From Strigamia acuminata (taxonomy: Eukaryota > Arthropoda > Chilopoda > Geophilomorpha > Linotaeniidae), in NCBI GenBank assembly GCA_949358305.1, contig CASHSZ010000022.1:19509-83508 (forward strand): a stretch of 64,000 nucleotides of DNA. The letters run 5' to 3'. Below are positions 49,201 to 60,998 of this stretch, in pieces; the first letter of the stretch is position 1; each line of letters starts with the position of its first letter. The position numbers were made by a program, and so were the translations under genes. The notes below the pieces were generated by a model. It was not told the DNA's origin. It saw only the letters and a list, made by a program, of their open reading frames with translations, and ran no database searches.

Positions 49201-51917
49201 TTGCTCATTTTGTGTGATTTTGGATGATTTTTAGTGCATTCGTCGATTTACAGATCACTTGCGTAAGACGCGTGACGTCATATTTCTTAATCTAGTTCGG
49301 TTGTGTTCAAACTTCTAACCTTTTGTTTGGACCTTATTCTTGTGTTATGGATAGGTTTTAGAATTGATTTAGACTAATTTGGGGGTGATCTGTCGATTGG
49401 TTTGCTTTATTTTTGTCCCGGAACGGTCGTTTTGTCGTTTCGAGCGTTCGTTGTCGGTACGCACTTGTGCGCTGCTGACCGAGTTCATTCCGTTCGGCAA
49501 ACGATTATTTTCAAGTGTTCTTTTAATAAATAGTGCTTTTGTTGTAGGAAATTACATTTCCTAATGTTATTTTATTCAATACAGTGTGTATTCTTGATTT
49601 TATTCTTGTGTTGAAATTCAAATGTCGTGTTTTGCCGCTCTAGCGGATTTGAAGTGGGCGCCATGTTGGATTTCCCCGCTAATTTCTTTATTTATCCATT
49701 TCATTTGTCTTTTTGAAAATGAATAAACGCCCCGGCGTTTATGCGAGGCAAGCCATAGTTTTTGTAGGTTCTTTCCTGATTAGGGTTACTTGTGACGTGC
49801 ACGGGCGAGCTCGCCTGAGGACGCCAAAAAAAGCTCAAAAACGCCCCAAAACGCCTGAAAATCGCGCAACTCGAAGCAAAAAATTACAGTTTGAATTCAA
49901 ATCAAAACTAACCACAAATACATGCTACAATTAGGTAAATTTTCAAATTTTTTATCAATAAATGATGACTTTCAAGAAGTATGACAACATTTGACAAAAT
50001 TTAGACCAGTTGCATTTAAAAACTAAAATATTTTGTGTTTTACTTCAATTTTAAACCAAAAATGACGTCATTTTTTGTTTAAACCGGCGTTTATTTGAGG
50101 CAAGCACGCCGCTGAGAACGCCAAAAAATGCTCAAAAACACTCCAAAAGGCCTGAAAATCGCGCAACTTGAGGCAAAAAATTAATTTTTCATCTTTGTTT
50201 CAACTTTTGTGACGTTTAAAATTGTGTTTTCAAGTTTTATGCCTCAAGTTGCATTGTCATCTGGCGTTTTGGGGCGTTTTGGGGCGTTCGCAGGCGTTTG
50301 CACGCGTTTTTTGGCGTTGTCACTCACTCAAGTGGCCATTTTTAGCCAATTTTCGAAGTAAAAATGGCCTTTTTTTTATTAAAATGGCCATTTTCAGCCA
50401 TTTGTCATAGTAAAAATGGCCATTTTCAGCCATTTTTTATAGTAAAAATGGCCATTTTTCATCCAAAATGGCCGTTTTTCATCCAAAATGACCATTTTTA
50501 TCATTGACACGCTATAAAAATGTAACGTTTCAATGGCGTTTTGACGGAATTGGTAAGTTTTGAAATTTCCCGTGTCCCGTTATTGTGACTCCTCGTCCGG
50601 TTTCTCAGAACCGAAACCCTAATACAGGTGAATTAGTGACGCCTAATTTGTTTTAACAAATAAAGCAAACAACATCTCGCCTCACTTCCAGTCTTGAAAA
50701 TTAGTAAACGCCCCGGCGTTTATTCGAGGCAAGCCGTTGTTTTTACAGTAATTTCCTGGTTAGGGTTATTTTTTTTTTAACTCTTGAAGAAATAAGTTTG
50801 TTTTTTTCTCGCCTGCACGCGCGAGCTCGCATGAGAATGCTAAAAAATAAGCAAAAACGTTCTAAAACGCCCCAAAACGCTTCAAAATGCTCCAAAAAGC
50901 CTGAAAATCGTGCCACTCAAAGCAAAAAATTATGTTCGCATGTTTTTTGCCTCAAGTTGCACGGTTATCTGGCGTTTTGGTGCGTTCTTGGGGCGTTTTG
51001 GTGCGTTCTTGGGGCGTTTTCGGGCGTTTTTTCGGCGTTGTCACTCACTCCCGCACTTTGCTGTCTTGTTTATTACAATTTGGTTTAGCTGTTGTATTTA
51101 TTTTTATTTGTTTTATGGTTATTTAATGTGTTTTTGTAGCATTCAAAATGTTTTGTTGCCTAATTTCTCGTTTTGGCGCCAACTGTTTGTTTGACAACGC
51201 CGTGTCAGAATTTAGGGATGATTCTGCTTTGGTTTCTAATTAAAAAAAAAATGTTGTTTTAATTTCAATTGTAACTGCTTATTATAACGTTATTATTAGT
51301 ATTTTGTAAAGGTTCATTCTTTTTCCATGTTAATAAAAAATGAAGTAACTTTCGGTGAAAAAAAAAACAGTTAAATGCGGATCAAAATTAAACACACACG
51401 AGAAGTTTAATAAACGTCCCGGCGTTTATTCGAGGCAATACGGTACATTTGTGAAACCCAACTTGGAACCCGAAAATAACGTGGGGCCGTCTGAACACCT
51501 GGATTTGAAATTTCGTCTACGCGCGCGCCGACGCATGGGGAATGCGGGGTGGGGTTCCTTCCCAGTGTTCCGAACGAGTCAATTTCACCCCGAAAATATC
51601 CCGAAATTGCTGATACATGCATTTCGAGCCAGAAATATTGATCTTCATGTAAATTTTGATTGTTTAGCTTTTTTTTGAAATTTTACAAATTTTCCTCATC
51701 TCCTGCCTTCCTCGCTCATTTAACACCAAAATGGCCTGCATTGAGGATTTTTCCCATAATCCTTTTCACACGTATGGAGCGCAAACAGTCGCAATAAATG
51801 AAATCAGCGGAATTCGGCCTTGAGTTTGCGACGCCATCTTGAATACGAGTAACAGCACAGTATGGTGTCAATTATTCGAACTGATCGTAAGGCATGGGAC
51901 AAAAATTGATTAAAAAC
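46237..51917 (-). repeat. Module C, copy 4
   Basis: Inverted relative to copy 1. It shares copy 1's diagnostic bases (for example at 49449, and the CAATACCC string near 48110) rather than those of copies 2 and 3. Confidence 0.95.
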
Positions 51918-53334
51918 GAACAAACATGATTAAAAATCAACAAAAATCGACTGAAATCGGACAATAATCAATTCAGAATGACAAATAACGATTAAAATTG
52001 GCAAAAATTGTCACAAATAGAGAAAAACCGATTAAAAATCAGCAAGAAACCAATAGAAATTGATAAAATCAAATAAAAATTAACAAATATCCATTTTGTT
52101 TGCTTTTAAACAAATTAAGAACTTTGAAAACACACGACAATTTTAAACAGTAAACACCGGGGTCAAATAAGCGCCGCTACTCGTTTAAACACCGGGGAGG
52201 TGTTAGTGAAGTGCCTCGAGTGGAGAAATTAATAAACGCTCGAGGCACCACGGTAGGCTTATTAAACACAAAATATGAAACGCTCGATCTTCAACAGGCG
52301 CACACGCCCGAGAACACCTCGGCATGCCTCAGCACTCTCCAAGAAACGAGAAAAACCAAGGCAAAAAAAAAAAAATACACCAAAATTAGGACTAAAATCA
52401 AACACACATGGGGCCCGGAAGATTGATAACATCCCGGCATATATTCAAGGCAGTACGCCATGTTTTTTCCACCATTTTGTAAGTTTATTTCAATATTCAT
52501 AAAGTTTATTGCTTTTTGTATCATTAGTAGTATTCCCTTGTGTGATGTGGTTTTATAAATATCACACACAACTGCTTCTGCTGTTTTCTTCACGTTTATG
52601 CTTCGTGTATGCATGTGAAGCCCTCGCACATCTTTTGAGCACCTGTACACATTTGGACACGCTCAAGGTGCTACATCGCGCGCTCAAACGCACTAGATCG
52701 CGCGCGCAAACGCGCTACATCACGCATATTAGGGATAAGAACGGACCGGGATAGGGACTGGACTGGTAATGTTTGCCCTATGCGGATACGGGACGGGACG
52801 GGATTACAGTTGCTAAATTCGTACTGCGAGGCGGAGACAATTTTCTAATTCCAGTTGTTATTTATCACTATTAAGCCTAATATTGAGCCTGATAATGCTA
52901 AAATAAAGTAAATAAACAACAACAACAAACTCATTATTAAAAGTAAATTACACTGTATGACCAAAATATTGTTGTTTCTTTACTTTATTTTAGCATTATT
53001 AGGCCTAATATTAGGCTTAATACTGATTTATTTCAATTATGCAATCATACGCGCGTATTACGCTAACGTAATGGACCCGGGACGGGTCGGGACCCGAAAA
53101 TTGGTCCCGTTCTCATCCCTAACGCATATATATCGCAGACATATCGCGCCCACGACAAAGCACAAACCCATGGCAGTCACCAAAGAATATTTACGCCGCT
53201 TCCACGCACGTTTTATTTTCTCACAGGCCTCTACACATTTAACTTGCGCGCGCACTTGCTACGTGCTCGTGTGGTCACAATAAATACCTAATTTTCATTA
53301 AAATAACGAATGAACGAAATCACTTCAACCACAC
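51918..53334 (-). repeat. Module M, copy beside C4
   Basis: Direct repeat of 26665-28085 at about +25250, with short indels (poly-A near 52365; one fewer TA in the ATATAT tract near 53125). Confidence 0.88.
52730..53121. mobile_element. hAT-like MITE, third copy
   Basis: Same ends and 8-bp duplication (ACGCATAT at 52722-52729 and 53122-53129) as 27478-27869. It was inherited with M rather than being a new insertion. Confidence 0.87.
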
Positions 53335-55012
53335 TTGCTACGGTCGACGCATCGACGGCGATTCGCATGCGTTACCCCAAATACCGATAAAAAATCGCAG
53401 AAAACACTAATCCCGACCCAAAAACCGCCAAAATTACCCTCAAAACACGCCAACAACCTTCCACCACTTAAATTACACCGGAAAAAAACAATTTCAAACC
53501 GAAAAATCAACAAAAAAGGCCAAAAAAATATTGCAAACAAAGAGAAAAGATCAATTATCGAGGCAAATCCCCACCACAAAACAACGCATCGCCGGTATAC
53601 ACTTAAGCGTACAGTGCACAACACTACTGTTTATTTTCAATGATCCAATAAATAAAATTTGAAACAAAGTTGAGTGGAATTGTACGTTTCTTGTATATTA
53701 AAGTTTTTATTTTGTTTGTTTACACCTAATTTTTTTTTTCCATCATAGAATGGCGACTCGATACTTTTGTAGCTCGAATTCACTTCGTAAACGTGGTCGG
53801 TGTTCATCACGCGTCAATGCGCTCGTGCAATAGTATAGGCGCGCATACGATTTGATGCGCGCAAAACTTGCAAAACTTGCACGGAATTTGGGCAATTTTT
53901 GACAAATTTCAGCAGATTTTTGCCTGTATTTGACAAATTTCAGAAGATTTTTTGCCTATATTTGACAAATTTCAGAAGATTTCCTCAATCCTCAAACATT
54001 TGCTGAAATTTCTCATAAAATTTCTAAAATTAATTGAAATTTGTCTGAAATTTGTCTGGAATTTGTCAAATATTGTCAAAAATCCGTGGAAATTTGTCAA
54101 ATACTGGCAAAAATCCATGTAAATTTGTCAAAAATTGCCATAATTCGGTGCAAATTGTGTTAGATATTGGAAAAATTTATTTTAACGCTTCCAACGCGCC
54201 AGTAAATCGCGCGTGCACACGCATGGATTTTTCGTCATAGTTGGATGCGCGCAAACCTCACGTAACTTGCGCCAAAATTTGGCAATTTTTGACAAATTTC
54301 AGCAGATTTTTGCCAGTATTTGACAAATTTCCACTGATTTTTGACAATATTTGACCCAACAACTGCGCCACGTTCCAGGCGCCGGTTTAGGCATTTTAGA
54401 CCCGTTTTAGACCGTTTTAGATGGCGAAAACGTTCTCTCCATCATTTTCTACCCCTGGGTGAGGTTTTCAGCGTTCATGATTGATGAAAAAGCTGTTTTC
54501 TAACTAGCTGTCCCATTGCTAGTTTTGGCGTCAGGTTTTAGCAACCTTCCGATCCGACTCTGTCGTCTGCACGACCTCCAAGACTGTTTTAGGGTTAATT
54601 TGAGTCAAATAATTCATTCTGGGGGTTGTTTTGGGTTTTTTACAAGTGTGTTTTTGTAGTTTTTATTGGTTTCAAACATTGTCAATTCTTTATACAAGTG
54701 TAACTTTCATTTCTCTGTATTTTGAGAACTTTGCATTGCAGCAAAGTTCATTTCTTGCCCCTTAATTATTGTGTAATTGTTGGTTTTCAAGCCCGTTTTT
54801 TAACAATAACTTTATTTGAAGTGCCTATTGTTTCAGGCACGTGCTTCCACGTGCCTTTTATTGTTGAGCAATTTCTTGGGCAGTTGCGCTCCTGTTGCTA
54901 GCATTGCCGCGCGTTCTCCGCGCGCGTACTCGCGTTTCGCATCACACACATTCGGATTCGATGGCCTATCGCGGCGGCACATTGTGTGGCATAGCGCGGC
55001 ACGTTGCAATTG
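53335..55012 (+). repeat. Module T, first of a tandem pair
   Basis: Continuous with M as at 28086. It ends at the T-T junction CAATTGCTAATGCTACGG. Confidence 0.92.
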
Positions 55013-56697
55013 CTAATGCTACGGTCGACGGCGATTCGCATGCGCTATCCGCTGCATCAAACCCCAAATACCGAAAAAAAATCGCAGAAAACACTAATCC
55101 CGACCCAAAAACCGCCAAAATTACCCTCAACACACGCCAACAACCTTCCACCACTTAAATTACACCGGAAAAAAACAATTTCAAACCGAAAAATCAACAA
55201 AAAAGGCCAAAAAAATATTGCAAACAAAGAGAAAAGATCAATTATCGAGGCAAATCCCCACCACAAAACAACGCATCGCCGGTATACACTTAAGCGTACA
55301 GTGCACAACACTACTGTTTATTTTCAATAATCCAATAAATAAAATTTGAAACAAAGTTGAGTGGAATTGTACGTTTCTTGTATATTAAAGTTTTTATTTT
55401 GTTTGTTTACACTTAATTTTTTTTTCCATCATAGAATGGCGACTCGATACTTTTGTAGCTCGAATTCACTTCGTAAACGTGGTCGGTGTTCATCACGCGT
55501 CAATGCGCTCGTGCAATAGTATAGGCGCGCATACGATTTGATGCGCGCAAAACTTGCAAAACTTGCACGGAATTTGGGCAATTTTTGACAAATTTCAGCA
55601 GATTTTTGCCTGTATTTGACAAATTTCAGAAGATTTTTTGCCTATATTTGACAAATTTCAGAAGATTTCCTCAATCCTCAAACATTTGCTGAAATTTCTC
55701 ATAAAATTTCTAAAATTAATTGAAATTTGTCTGAAATTTGTCTGGAATTTGTCAAATATTGTCAAAAATCCGTGGAAATTTGTCAAATACTGGCAAAAAT
55801 CCATGTAAATTTGTCAAAAATTGCCATAATTCGGTGCAAATTGTGTTAGATATTGGAAAAATTTATTTTAACGCTTCCAACGCGCCAGTAAATCGCGCGT
55901 GCACACGCATGGATTTTTCGTCATAGTTGGATGCGCGCAAACCTCACGTAACTTGCGCCAAAATTTGGCAATTTTTGACAAATTTCAGCAGATTTTTGCC
56001 AGTATTTGACAAATTTCCACTGATTTTTGACAATATTTGACCCAACAACTGCGCCACGTTCCAGGCGCCGGTTTAGGCATTTTAGACCCGTTTTAGACCG
56101 TTTTAGATGGCGAAAACGTTCTCTCCATCATTTTCTACCCCTGGGTGAGGTTTTCAGCGTTCATGATTGATGAAAAAGCTGTTTTCTAACTAGCTGTCCC
56201 ATTGCTAGTTTTGGCGTCAGGTTTTAGCAACCTTCCGATCCGACTCTGTCGTCTGCACGACCTCCAAGACTGTTTTAGGGTTAATTTGAGTCAAATAATT
56301 CATTCTGGGGGTTGTTTTGGGTTTTTTACAAGTGTGTTTTTGTAGTTTTTATTGGTTTCAAACATTGTCAATTCTTTATACAAGTGTAACTTTCATTTCT
56401 CTGTATTTTGAGAACTTTGCATTGCAGCAAAGTTCATTTCTTGCCCCTTAATTATTGTGTAATTGTTGGTTTTCAAGCCCGTTTTTTAACAATAACTTTA
56501 TTTGAAGTGCCTATTGTTTCAGGCACGTGCTTCCACGTGCCTTTTATTGTTGAGCAATTTCTTGGGCAGTTGCGCTCCTGTTGCTAGCATTGCTGCGCGT
56601 TCTCCGCGCGCGTACTCGCGCGTTTCGCATCACACACATTCGGGTTCAATGGCCTATCGCGGCGGCACATTGTGTGGCATAGCGCGGCACGTTGCAA
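55013..56697 (+). repeat. Module T, second of the pair
   Basis: Offset 1686 bp from the previous unit. This is the P-proximal copy, carrying the CACGTG hairpin near 56519-56540. Confidence 0.92.
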
Positions 56698-56748
56698 TTA
56701 CGTGACGTGGCACGTTGCTGTTACGTGACGCGATAGCCAGTATTTAAG
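56698..56748 (+). promoter_or_regulatory. CRE-like pair and TATA-like box facing P
   Basis: TATTTAAG at 56741-56748. The ATG at 56776 opens the longest frame at any T-P boundary (184 codons), made of hairpin-unit residues. Confidence 0.5.
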
Positions 56749-58736
56749 CAGGGGATTCCATCATCGTTTACACAAATGCGCATTGCAACGTGGAGGCGCA
56801 TTCGAGTCCTTTTCCCAAGCGTTGAAAAAGGACAAAACTCGTATTCGATTCGAAAGCGAATCGAATACGATTTTTGTCCTTTTTCAACGCAAAATTGTAT
56901 TCGACTCGTTTTCGAGTCGAATACGAGTTTTGCCCTTCTTCAACGCGAAATCGTATTCGACTCGTTTTCGAGTCGAATACGAGTTTTGCCCTTCTTCAAC
57001 GCGAAATCGTATTCGACTCGTTTTCGAGTCGAATACGAGTTTTGCCCTTCTTCAACGCGAAATTGTATTCGACTCGTTTTCGAGTCGAATACGAGTTTTG
57101 CCCTTCTTCAACGCGAAATCGTATTCGACTCGTTTTCGAGTCGAATACGAGTTTTGCCCTTCTTCAACGCGAAATCGTATTCGACTCGTTTTCGAGTCGA
57201 ATACGAGTTTTGCCCTTCTTCAACGCGAAATCGTATTCGACTCGTTTTCGAGTCGAATACGAGTTTTGCCCTTCTTCAACGCGAAATCGTATTCGACTCG
57301 TTTTCGAGTCGAATACGAGATAGTCGATGACCCGTTCCCGGACTTTGACTCGTACGACTCGTATTCGAGATGTATTCGAGATGTATTCGAATCGTATTCG
57401 AGTCGTATTCGAGATGGTCGATGATTTCCACTCGCTCGTATACGCGTTGTATACGAGCTCGTATTTTGATCGTAATCGTAAACGAATCGTTTACAAGTCG
57501 TATACAAGTTGTATACGACGTGTATACACCTCGTATACGAACGAAGTTTGGAAAATCCACCGGATACTTACTACGACATGAAAACACATAGTAGTCACAT
57601 ACGTCTTATTTGGAAATTGTGTTTTCACAAACTTCGTTCGTATACGAGGTGTATACACGTCGTATACAACTTGTATACGACTTGTAAACGTTTCGTTTAC
57701 GATTACGATCAAAATACGAGCTCGTATACAACGCGTATACGAGTCGAATACGAATCGAATTCGAGTCGTATTCGAGATGGTCGATGATTTCCACTCGCTC
57801 GTATACGCGTTGTATACGAGCTCGTATTTTGATCGTAATCGTAAACGAATCGTTTACAAGTCGTATACAAGTTGTATACGACGTGTATACACCTCGTATA
57901 CGAACGAAGTTTGGAAAATCCACCGGATACTTACTACGACATGAAAACACATAGTAGTCACATACGTCTTATTTGGAAATTGTGTTTTCACAAACTTCGT
58001 TCGTATACGAGGTGTATACACGTCGTATACAACTTGTATACGACTTGTAAACGATTCGTTTACGATTACGATCAAAATACGAGCTCGTATACAACGCGTA
58101 TACGAGCGAGTGGAAATCATCGACCATCTCGAATACGACTCGAATACGATTCGAATACATCTCGAATACATCTCGAATACGAGTCGTACGAGTCAAAGTC
58201 CGGGAACGGGTCATCGACTATCTCGTATTCGACTCGAAAACGAGTCGAATACGATTTCGCGTTGAAGAAGGGCAAAACTCGTATTCGACTCGAAAACGAG
58301 TCGAATACGATTTCGCGTTGAAGAAGGGCAAAACTCGTATTCGACTCGAAAACGAGTCGAATACGATTTCGCGTTGAAGAAGGGCAAAACTCGTATTCGA
58401 CTCGAAAACGAGTCGAATACGATTTCGCGTTGAAGAAGGGCAAAACTCGTATTCGACTCGAAAACGAGTCGAATACGATTTCGCGTTGAAGAAGGGCAAA
58501 ACTCGTATTCGACTCGAAAACGAGTCGAATACGATTTCGCGTTGAAGAAGGGCAAAACTCGTATTCGACTCGAAAACGAGTCGAATACAATTTTGCGTTG
58601 AAAAAGGACAAAAATCGTATTCGATTCGCTTTCGAATCGAATACGAGTTTTGTCCTTTTTCAACGCTTGGGAAAAGGACTCGAATGCGCCTCCACGTTGC
58701 AATGCGCATTTGTGTAAACGATGATGGAATCCCCTG
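56749..58736. repeat. Module P with two cassettes and perfect 56-bp hairpin arrays
   Basis: Eight exact-period 56-bp units start at 56895 (stem TCGTATTCGACTCG, loop TTTT, fully paired). Seven inverted units start at 58223. Between them lie two complete cores, with cassettes at 57550-57628 and 57913-57991, both in reverse orientation. The outer arms pair with sum 115485 and the inner parts with 115541; the 56-bp difference equals one hairpin unit. Confidence 0.93.
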
Positions 58737-58787
58737 CTTAAATACTGGCTATCGCGTCACGTAACAGCAACGTGCCACGTCACGTAA
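58737..58787 (-). promoter_or_regulatory. Mirror TATA-like promoter facing P
   Basis: CTTAAATA at 58737-58744 with two CGTCACGTAA sites. It converges with 56698-56748 across 2 kb of palindromic DNA. Confidence 0.5.
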
Positions 58788-60053
58788 TTGCAACGTGCCG
58801 CGCTATGCCACACAATGTGCCGCCGCGATAGGCCATTGAACCCGAATGTGTGTGATGCGAAACGCGCGAGTACGCGCGCGGAGAACGCGCGGCAATGCTA
58901 GCAACAGGAGCGCAACTGCCCAAGAAATTGCTCAACAATAAAAGGCACGTGGAAGCACGTGCCTGAAACAATAGGCACTTCAAATAAAGTTATTGTTAAA
59001 AAACGGGCTTGAAAACCAACAATTACACAATAATTAAGGGGCAAGAAATGAACTTTGCTGCAATGCAAAGTTCTCAAAATACAGAGAAATGAAAGTTACA
59101 CTTGTATAAAGAATTGACAATGTTTGAAACCAATAAAAACTACAAAAACACACTTGTAAAAAACCCAAAACAACCCCCAGAATGAATTATTTGACTCAAA
59201 TTAACCCTAAAACAGTCTTGGAGGTCGTGCAGACGACAGAGTCGGATCGGAAGGTTGCTAAAACCTGACGCCAAAACTAGCAATGGGACAGCTAGTTAGA
59301 AAACAGCTTTTTCATCAATCATGAACGCTGAAAACCTCACCCAGGGGTAGAAAATGATGGAGAGAACGTTTTCGCCATCTAAAACGGTCTAAAACGGGTC
59401 TAAAATGCCTAAACCGGCGCCTGGAACGTGGCGCAGTTGTTGGGTCAAATATTGTCAAAAATCAGTGGAAATTTGTCAAATATAGGCAAAAATCTGCTGA
59501 AATTTGTCAAAAATTGACCAAATTCCGTGCAAGTTTTGCAAGTTTTGTGCGCATCAAGCCATGCGCGCCTATACTATTGCACGAGCGCATTGACGCGTGA
59601 TGAAAACCGACCACGTTTATATCAGTGAATTCGAGCTACAAAAGTATCGAATCGCCATTCTAGTATGGAACAAAAAAAATTAAAAAATAAAAACTTTAAT
59701 ATACGAGAAACGTACAATTCCACTCAACTTTGTTTCAAATTTTATTTATTGGATCATTAAAAATAAACAGTAGTGTTGTGCACTGTACACTTAAATGTAT
59801 ACCGCAGTACAAGTACCGCGGTCCCGGTACTGCACCGGTACACGTAAAAACGCGAGTTTCTCAAATTTAAAAAGTTGATGTCGGCGGCGATGCGTTGTTT
59901 TGTGGTGAGAATTTGCCTCGAGAATTGATCTTATCTCTTTGTTTGCAATATTTTTTTTGGCATTCTTTGTTGATTTTTCGGTTTGAATTTGTTTTTTTCC
60001 GGTGTAATTTGAGTGGTGGAAGGTTGTTGGGGTGTGTTGAGGGCAATTTTGGT
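58788..60053 (-). repeat. Module T3, third copy
   Basis: Direct repeat of 16165-17430 at +42623, but it directly abuts the promoter/P block, whereas the copy at 16165 is two T units away from P. Confidence 0.9.
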
Positions 60054-60313
60054 TATTTGTTGATTTTTAATTGATTTAATCGTTTTCTGTTTGTTTTTGC
60101 TGGTTTTTAATCGATTTTTCTGTATTTTTGGTCAATTTTTACCAATTGTAATTGTTATTTGTCATTCTGAATTGATTATTGTCCGATTTTATTCGATTAT
60201 TGTCAGATTTCAGTCGATTTTTGTCGATTTCTAATCAATGTTTATACATTTCTTATCAAGTTTTGTATATTTTTGTTGATTTTTAATCATATTTGTTCCT
60301 TTTTAATCAAAGT
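60054..60313 (-). repeat. Module N, third copy
   Basis: Direct repeat of 17431-17690; AT-rich, with no gene seen. Confidence 0.8.
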
Positions 60314-60673
60314 CGAAAACGAGTTGTAAATGCGTTCGTATGCGACGCGAACGCGTATTGGAGTCGATTCCAAGTTCGTATTCCATCGCGAACGCGCATT
60401 TGAGACGTAAACAAGTTTATCTTTTTCACTCTCGCTTGATCCCCCTTTATCGCGCCTCATTGCTCCTGTGAAAAAAAATATATGAGAATGCACAGAAATG
60501 AACCTTCCAATACTTACATGAAAATTGGCAACCTTGACACAAAACAGTCTATCGACACTCCCAACACCACCCCGGACATTTTTCGGAAGAGTTTGGTCCA
60601 CCCGGAATCCGCAGAATAGTCTCCCCCGAAATGCGGATTTCGCGGACGCCAATCCGCGAAAAGGATAAAAAAT
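60314..60673 (-). repeat. Module Q', third copy
   Basis: Direct repeat of 17691-18050, with the intron-like segment retained on the minus strand. Confidence 0.75.
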
Positions 60674-60923
60674 TTCCAATGTATAAACTTTATTTCTGTT
60701 TTCAGTTTCCTGATATGATTAAAGAAAATCCTAAATATTATTTCCAAACATTTATCAAATTCTTTTCAAAAGCAGTTGTGGAGGCGTCTACTACGAACGA
60801 GTCATCGTGGGCGTCAAATTTGAATATTTTTAACTTTCTGCGTTTGCACGAATTCGCAGAATTCGTCCACTGGCATCGTGGCGACGCATGGTCGACATTT
60901 TGTATTCATATGTGACGCGCACT
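60674..60923 (+). CDS. Module E, third copy of the exon-like segment
   Basis: Same acceptor and 69-codon frame as 18051-18300, ending at TGA 60913-60915. There is no change in the predicted peptide. Confidence 0.4.
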
Positions 60924-60998
60924 CTATTTACTCACGTAGAACACACGAATCGCGCGCGTCAACGCGCACATGTAAATTTAGTTTCACTGAATCGCGTA

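Noticed and set aside
56895-57318. CRISPR-like regular array (32-bp palindromic repeat, 24-bp spacers)
   Set aside because: The spacers are all the same sequence, there are no cas genes and the context is eukaryotic. It is a tandem array of hairpin units.
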